This document shows positions 7,824 through 10,708 of a DNA stretch of 10,708 bases, piece after piece. The stretch is from Candidatus Woesearchaeota archaeon. Lineage in GTDB: Archaea > Nanobdellota > Nanobdellia > Woesearchaeales > ARS49. The notes below the pieces were generated by a model. That model was not told where the DNA came from and searched no databases. It saw only the letters and a list, made by a program, of their open reading frames with translations. Where the stretch lies: NCBI GenBank assembly GCA_019323135.1, contig JAHWHT010000032.1:1-10708 (forward strand), written 5' to 3'. A program made the position numbers and the translations under genes. The first letter of the stretch is position 1. Each line of letters begins with the position of its first letter.

Positions 7824-8549
7824 ATGAAAAGAGGTTTTGTATTATTAATGATTTTAGCAGTGATTGTGCTTGCAGGGTGTGCACAGAAACAATTAGTAGG
7901 CGGAGATAGAGATGTACACGGATGCATTGGATCTGCAGGATACACTTGGTGTGCTCCAAAACAAAAATGTCTGCGTGTCTGGGAAGAACCTTGTGTTACG
8001 TCAACTATAACTAATTTTGCAGAATGCGTGGCTGCAGGATATCCTGTGATGGAAAGTTATCCAGAACAATGCAGTGATGGAGTTAATGTATTTGTTGCAG
8101 ACAGGCCTGAATTGAAGCCTGAACAGCCAATTGGCGGAGAGAGAAATTCACACGGATGCCTAGGACCAGCAGGATACAGCTGGAGTGAAACAATACAAGC
8201 ATGCATAAGAACTTGGGAATTAGATGAAACGCAGACAAAAGCTGCAAAAATAGCAGTAGAACACAACGGACCAGAATATGGGCTTACTGTAATTGAAGTA
8301 ATGACTGCAAGATGCCCTGGATGCTTTACAGTTAAGTTAAGCACTGCAGAACATCAGGAAAAACAAATAACCCTGGCAAACTGGGAAGTAACCCAAGGAA
8401 TGTCTGGAGCAGATGTAATATTTCCAGAAGACTGTGTCAAGCAAGGCGGAAGAGTGGTGAATGTAGTTGGAGGATTTGACTGCGAACCAGGAGAAGAAAA
8501 AATCGGCGACATAACAGTATTCATATCACCAAATATCTGCTGCAAATAA
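7824..8549 (+). CDS. Cys-rich secreted lipoprotein with two copies of a short module
   Basis: This 241-residue protein has a signal peptide with a basic start, a hydrophobic core and lipobox LAGC. C19 would be the lipidated residue, anchoring the protein to the outer face of the membrane. Fourteen further cysteines (34, 43, 49, 57, 68, 83, 112, 127, 164, 167, 204, 220, 239, 240) suggest disulfides. Visible units are module A at 25-57 (GGDRDVHGC...GYTWC) and its copy at 103-134 (GGERNSHGC...GYSWS). Between them at 64-91 is a segment of the NFxECxAAGxPVMESYPxxC type that recurs in many lipoproteins. A CPGC-containing stretch at 155-190 resembles a small beta domain. The C-terminal unit runs from C204 (CVKQGG) to the final CC. 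I know these units as recurring in archaeal and bacterial surface proteins, without a firm function. It is last in the operon, so it may be a substrate or an external subunit of the MoxR/VWA machinery; that is inference. Confidence 0.85.
   Translation: MKRGFVLLMILAVIVLAGCAQKQLVGGDRDVHGCIGSAGYTWCAPKQKCLRVWEEPCVTSTITNFAECVAAGYPVMESYPEQCSDGVNVFVADRPELKPEQPIGGERNSHGCLGPAGYSWSETIQACIRTWELDETQTKAAKIAVEHNGPEYGLTVIEVMTARCPGCFTVKLSTAEHQEKQITLANWEVTQGMSGADVIFPEDCVKQGGRVVNVVGGFDCEPGEEKIGDITVFISPNICCK
7896..8225 (+). repeat. Two diverged copies of a ~33-residue Cys module within the lipoprotein gene
   Basis: Residues 25-57 and 103-134 align without gaps (GG-D/E-R, HGC, G-x-AGY-S/T-W, C-I/L-R-x-W-E). C34 matches C112 and C49 matches C127. 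C43 is S121 in the second copy, and C57 has no counterpart (E135). The copies are 46 residues apart. They are diverged at the protein level, so this is an old internal duplication, not a recent DNA repeat. Confidence 0.75.
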
Positions 8550-8556
8550 TTTAATT

Positions 8557-8571
8557 ATTTTTATTTTTTTT
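8557..8571 (+). terminator. Oligo-T terminator of the operon
   Basis: Eight bases after the lipoprotein stop come five T, one A and eight T, the kind of tract that ends archaeal transcription without a hairpin. The last Ts coincide with the stop codon of the convergent arginine decarboxylase gene, so the two genes share almost no spacer. On the minus strand the same tract is oligo-A and would not terminate. Confidence 0.6.
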
Positions 8572-9154
8572 AATTTAATCTTGTCTGTTCAAAATTCACA
8601 AAACACAGAGCAACTAAAGCAGTGCCGAATTTCTTATCAGGAACAAAACTTTTAGAGTGAGTCTCGATATCTTTTAAGTCAAAATCTTCAGAATATCCAT
8701 GGGTATAGAGCTCTTGAATGCTTAACTTTAGCTCTGCTATTGCATCTTCCTCTGTCTTGCCTCCATTATACTCTACAACAATTCCACCGAATTTCTCCCC
8801 TGTTTTTTTGTCATAGAGCCATCCAAACATTATTGCTGCTGTTGCTCTTTCGCCCTGTTTTACATCTGCACGAGCCATTATCGTCTTCAGCTCAGCCCCT
8901 TGTGTCAGCAGATCTGGATTAAACTCTATCTTGTTTGCAATTGCAGGAAGAATCGAAGAATATGTCATTATATTGCATCTCTCTATTCTTGCTTCTCTTA
9001 GGGCAAGATGAAAAGAACCTGCATGAATTGTTATGTCGCTCTGGCCAGTCCCAGAGACAATAAAGAAATCTTTAGGAACTATGTTTCCAACCAATACTCT
9101 TGGCGAATCCTTTGTTTTTTGAGGATCTTTAATTTTTTCATAACTCATCTTCAC
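8570..9154 (-). CDS. pdaD: Pyruvoyl-dependent arginine decarboxylase
   Basis: The protein converts arginine to agmatine and CO2, the first step of archaeal polyamine synthesis. It has 194 residues; the Methanocaldococcus enzyme has about 165. Family marks: VPKDFFIVSGTGQSD (26-40), SFHLALREARIERCNIMTYSS (47-67) and ILP after it, MARADVKQGERATAAIMFG (93-111), GGIVVEY (123-129), and a closing beta strand TALVALCFV. Self-cleavage is expected between S66 and S67, with S67 becoming the pyruvoyl group of the alpha chain. E128 in VVEY is the likely catalytic acid. The usual SSIxPP is SSILPA here, a mild change. The first 20 residues are polar and extra. The start may be GTG 9154 or ATG 9148 (two codons later, GGTGA only two bases before it); neither has a well-spaced ribosome site. 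It stands alone, with no agmatinase or aminopropyltransferase gene beside it. Confidence 0.9.
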   Translation of the reverse strand: MKMSYEKIKDPQKTKDSPRVLVGNIVPKDFFIVSGTGQSDITIHAGSFHLALREARIERCNIMTYSSILPAIANKIEFNPDLLTQGAELKTIMARADVKQGERATAAIMFGWLYDKKTGEKFGGIVVEYNGGKTEEDAIAELKLSIQELYTHGYSEDFDLKDIETHSKSFVPDKKFGTALVALCFVNFEQTRLN

Positions 9155-9160
9155 CGTCCG

Positions 9161-9173
9161 CTCGGAAACCGAG
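9161..9173 (-). promoter_or_regulatory. Small perfect hairpin in the arginine decarboxylase leader
   Basis: CTCGG-TTT-CCGAG on the minus strand forms a 5-bp, mostly GC stem with a 3-base loop. It ends six bases before the GTG start, in otherwise AT-rich sequence. It could be an operator near the transcription start or a structure affecting ribosome access. A function is not shown. Confidence 0.4.
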
Positions 9174-9190
9174 TCAAAGTAGGCTTTATT

Positions 9191-9199
9191 AATATATTA
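9191..9199 (-). promoter_or_regulatory. Candidate TATA box for the arginine decarboxylase gene
   Basis: TAATATATT on the minus strand is centred about 41 bases before the GTG. Transcription would start near 9168-9172, giving a leader of some 15 bases that carries the small hairpin. A second AT-rich candidate (TTTATAAATAAA, about 9212-9223) lies further upstream, so the choice is uncertain. Confidence 0.35.
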
Positions 9200-9287
9200 T
9201 TTCCTTGAATTTATTTATAAATGTTTCTTTTATTATATGTTCATAGCACGCTCTGTTTGACTTCTGTTGTTGATTATGCTCAGATTT

Positions 9288-9315
9288 ATATAAAATTTCT
9301 ATCGAAATTTTATAT
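9288..9315. repeat. Perfect 12-bp inverted repeat, 4-base loop
   Basis: ATATAAAATTTC (9288-9299) and GAAATTTTATAT (9304-9315) are exact reverse complements around TATC. The stem is almost entirely A-T. It lies directly beside a second hairpin, with two bases between them. Confidence 0.85.
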
Positions 9316-9317
9316 CC

Positions 9318-9353
9318 CAAATATTTGCCAGCAATATTATTGGCAAATATTTG
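9318..9353. repeat. Perfect 13-bp inverted repeat, 10-base loop
   Basis: CAAATATTTGCCA (9318-9330) and TGGCAAATATTTG (9341-9353) are exact reverse complements around GCAATATTAT. It is the nearer of the two hairpins to the PIN gene stop, 56 bases past it on the minus strand. It could mark the 3' end of that transcript or belong to a structured RNA. Confidence 0.85.
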
Positions 9354-9395
9354 TTATTTTGAATAGAATGTGTGCTAGAGAACTTCGCTAGGTGC

Positions 9396-9405
9396 TATGC
9401 GCATA
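9396..9405. repeat. 10-bp perfect palindrome
   Basis: TATGCGCATA is self-complementary and ends four bases before the PIN gene stop codon position. This is a possible dimeric-protein binding site; at 10 bp it could also arise by chance. Confidence 0.4.
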
Positions 9406-9408
9406 CGG

Positions 9409-10104
9409 TTATTTCTTCTTCAGCATAATCTTAACAACAGCATCTATTTCATTCTGGCCAGCTGAGCAGCCGTTTAATTTAATGCCCCAGAGAATTGCCT
9501 GCAGTAATTGTTTTCTTGCTTCAGGGATTTTTACAAGATAATCATCTAAAATATTATGTTCATACGCAATTGCAGCCAATTCAAGCGAACGAATCAACTT
9601 GACACCCTCGACTTCTTTGTGTAATTTGACAAGCTTATCTCGTTTTACATGAACATCTGCGTGCAGTCTTCTCTCTAGCAATTGCTCCATCTGTCCAGGA
9701 TTTTCAAGAAGCAAGCGAGTCATTCTTTCGTCAACAACAATATACGGAATTTTCATTAATTTAGCAGCAGCAAGTGCTTCAAGCTCTCCTAACTGCAGGG
9801 TTTGCAGTGGATGCTTACGAATATAGAATACATTATTTGCTAAATCAAGCATCTGCTTTGCTTTTTTTGTAACTTCAGGATTTTTGATAACTTTTAATAC
9901 GCCTTTTTCAATCTGGTGCTGAACCTGCAGTGCTTCAAACTTAAACTTTTTAGTTGTCAAGGGCTTTTCAACAAGCTCTTTGCGAACACCCTCTGTTATG
10001 TAGAACTCTCCGCCGAATTTAGCTTTCAGAGGCTCTAGAGTCCATAATAAATTATTTGTTGTCAAACTGATTATTGGTCCTGCATCAAAAATCATTGCTT
10101 TCAT
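9409..10104 (-). CDS. PIN-domain nuclease, toxin-like
   Basis: This 231-residue protein opens with IFDAGPIISL (5-14), the first PIN strand with acidic D7. E43 in VRKELV, E107 in LGELEALAAA and D125 in VVDERMTRLL follow in the order expected for a PIN active site binding Mg/Mn, so RNase activity is likely. After the PIN fold (about 1-150) comes a helical C-terminal extension to 231, ending in a Lys-rich tail. Typical VapC toxins are about 130-150 residues, so this one is long and may have another job, such as RNA processing. The start at 10104 is supported by GGGAGG seven bases upstream and by the ATGA overlap with the preceding gene. It is translated with that gene, whose product is the probable partner or regulator. 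Confidence 0.78.
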   Translation of the reverse strand: MKAMIFDAGPIISLTTNNLLWTLEPLKAKFGGEFYITEGVRKELVEKPLTTKKFKFEALQVQHQIEKGVLKVIKNPEVTKKAKQMLDLANNVFYIRKHPLQTLQLGELEALAAAKLMKIPYIVVDERMTRLLLENPGQMEQLLERRLHADVHVKRDKLVKLHKEVEGVKLIRSLELAAIAYEHNILDDYLVKIPEARKQLLQAILWGIKLNGCSAGQNEIDAVVKIMLKKK

Positions 10105-10649
10105 TTGAAAGCCTCCCTGGCTGTTTTCAATCTTTGTCTCACAGGCATCTCTTTGATATCAAAATATCCTTGCTTTCCAATGTAATTTTGCAATTCCCAC
10201 TGCGTAAGCCCTAATATTTCTGCAGTTCTTGCAATACTTATGCCGTGCGCATGCAGTTTGCTTCCTTTTTTTATTCTTGCCCTGTCAAGAACCTCTTGAA
10301 CATATATTTTTAATTTTTCATCAATCTTCTTAATTTGATTAAACATCTGTTTTATTGTTGCACGATATTTTGCGTAATCATTTGCAGTAATGGCAGTATA
10401 TGCTTTTTGAAGACTTGAAACCAGAACACCATACTTTATTCTTTGCTCTTCACAATAAGGAATCACGTTAGATAATGCATAAATCAAAACTGCGATAGAG
10501 ACAGAGTCATCATCCTGAAAAATAGATGCATCATGAATTACATGATTGCTCAGTTCTTTCAAATCCTGCACAGGCAGTTCCTTGCTCTTAATCATTTCCA
10601 GAGCCTGACCTAATACAGAAATTAAATCCTCTTTTATTACGTCGCGCAT
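10101..10649 (-). CDS. Helical protein with C-terminal HTH, probable partner of the PIN nuclease
   Basis: In this 182-residue, mainly helical protein, residues 1-125 form long amphipathic helices with no family I recognise. Residues 130-160 read as a helix-turn-helix: ISIARTAEILGLTQ followed by WELQNYIGKQG, where 'ARTAEILGLT' is the usual first helix and turn. A basic tail follows (RQRLKTAREAFK). It comes first in a two-gene unit and overlaps the PIN gene by four bases, the order of antitoxin then toxin. It is roughly twice the size of common VapB-type antitoxins, and the DNA-binding part is at the C-terminus, not the N-terminus. It probably binds its own promoter. Start: ATG 10649, with a TATA element 27 bases upstream and no SD, which fits a leaderless mRNA. 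Confidence 0.7.
   Translation of the reverse strand: MRDVIKEDLISVLGQALEMIKSKELPVQDLKELSNHVIHDASIFQDDDSVSIAVLIYALSNVIPYCEEQRIKYGVLVSSLQKAYTAITANDYAKYRATIKQMFNQIKKIDEKLKIYVQEVLDRARIKKGSKLHAHGISIARTAEILGLTQWELQNYIGKQGYFDIKEMPVRQRLKTAREAFK
10112..10117 (-). promoter_or_regulatory. Ribosome binding site of the PIN gene
   Basis: GGGAGG on the minus strand, seven bases before ATG 10104, lies inside the 3' end of the HTH gene. It selects this ATG over the in-frame ATG three codons later and allows the nuclease to be made without relying only on coupling. Confidence 0.55.
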
Positions 10650-10671
10650 AATAGAGAATTAAGTTATGGTG

Positions 10672-10680
10672 TATTTAAAT
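10672..10680. promoter_or_regulatory. TATA box of the HTH-PIN unit, symmetric and possibly two-way
   Basis: ATTTAAATA on the minus strand is centred 27 bases before ATG 10649, the spacing of a leaderless archaeal promoter. The core ATTTAAAT is self-complementary. On the plus strand it stands about 24 bases before an ATG at 10700, so it might also serve a divergent gene that continues beyond the window. Confidence 0.5.
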
Positions 10681-10708
10681 TTTTGCATCTTGTAACAGGA
10701 TGGGGGAA

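Larger units (their letters stand above)
9155..9408. other. Gene-free spacer with several inverted repeats
   Basis: These 254 bases separate two minus-strand genes and contain no credible reading frame, no tRNA-like T-arm and no long T tract. They hold the arginine decarboxylase promoter (9161-9223), two large hairpins (9288-9353) and the palindrome TATGCGCATA (9396-9405). An 8-base inverted match (CATAGCAC at 9242-9249, GTGCTATG at 9392-9399) encloses the hairpins. The enclosing match could be chance at this length. Confidence 0.6.

Noticed and set aside
8313..8324. CPGC in the lipoprotein as a thioredoxin-like active site
   Set aside because: The surrounding residues do not form a thioredoxin fold and the stretch resembles a small beta module seen in other surface lipoproteins; the cysteines more likely bind metal or form disulfides.
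9008..9208. Plus-strand open frame of 66 codons across the arginine decarboxylase start
   Set aside because: It overlaps the conserved decarboxylase N-terminus antisense and has no promoter or family resemblance.
9360..9408. Possible tRNA or other known RNA gene in the spacer
   Set aside because: No T-arm (GTTCGA-type) or acceptor pairing could be found; only the short palindrome is supported.

Overview
The window looks archaeal and probably comes from a DPANN-type genome (Woesearchaeota/Pacearchaeota-like). That assignment is inference. The supporting signs are AT-rich DNA with heavy use of ATA and AGA codons, TATA-box promoters about 27-30 bases upstream of start codons that lack Shine-Dalgarno (SD) sequences (leaderless transcripts), oligo-T termination, a pyruvoyl-dependent arginine decarboxylase of the archaeal type, and a Cys-rich lipoprotein built from short modules.

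Region 1 (1-414) is the 3' end of an unrecognised gene that starts outside the window.

Region 2 (472-8549) is one tightly packed plus-strand operon of seven genes. It encodes a BatA-like membrane von Willebrand A (VWA) protein, a larger membrane protein with two VWA modules embedded in a glutamine-amidotransferase-like fold, a membrane-anchored coiled-coil protein, a three-TM protein resembling DUF4175-type partners, a MoxR AAA+ ATPase, a DUF58 protein with a VWA metal site, and a Cys-rich lipoprotein. The genes overlap (ATGA, TAATG) or lie 4-32 bases apart. By analogy with the MoxR/VWA (Bat, RavA-ViaA) systems, the soluble MoxR hexamer and DUF58 protein would act from the cytoplasm on the VWA proteins anchored in the membrane, probably in assembly or maintenance of envelope proteins. 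No substrate can be read from the sequence. The coiled-coil protein and the lipoprotein are the unusual members and the best candidates for system-specific parts. An oligo-T tract ends the operon.

Region 3 (8570-9154, minus) is a pyruvoyl-dependent arginine decarboxylase gene that converges on the operon. Its short leader carries a small perfect hairpin. Region 4 (9155-9408) has no gene but holds two back-to-back perfect hairpins with stems of 12 and 13 bp and a 10-bp palindrome.

Region 5 (9409-10649, minus) is a two-gene unit. An HTH protein gene comes first and overlaps by ATGA with a PIN-domain nuclease gene. The layout is like a toxin-antitoxin pair, but both proteins are large for that. 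The right edge (10650-10708) holds a symmetric TATA element that could also serve a divergent gene starting at about 10700.
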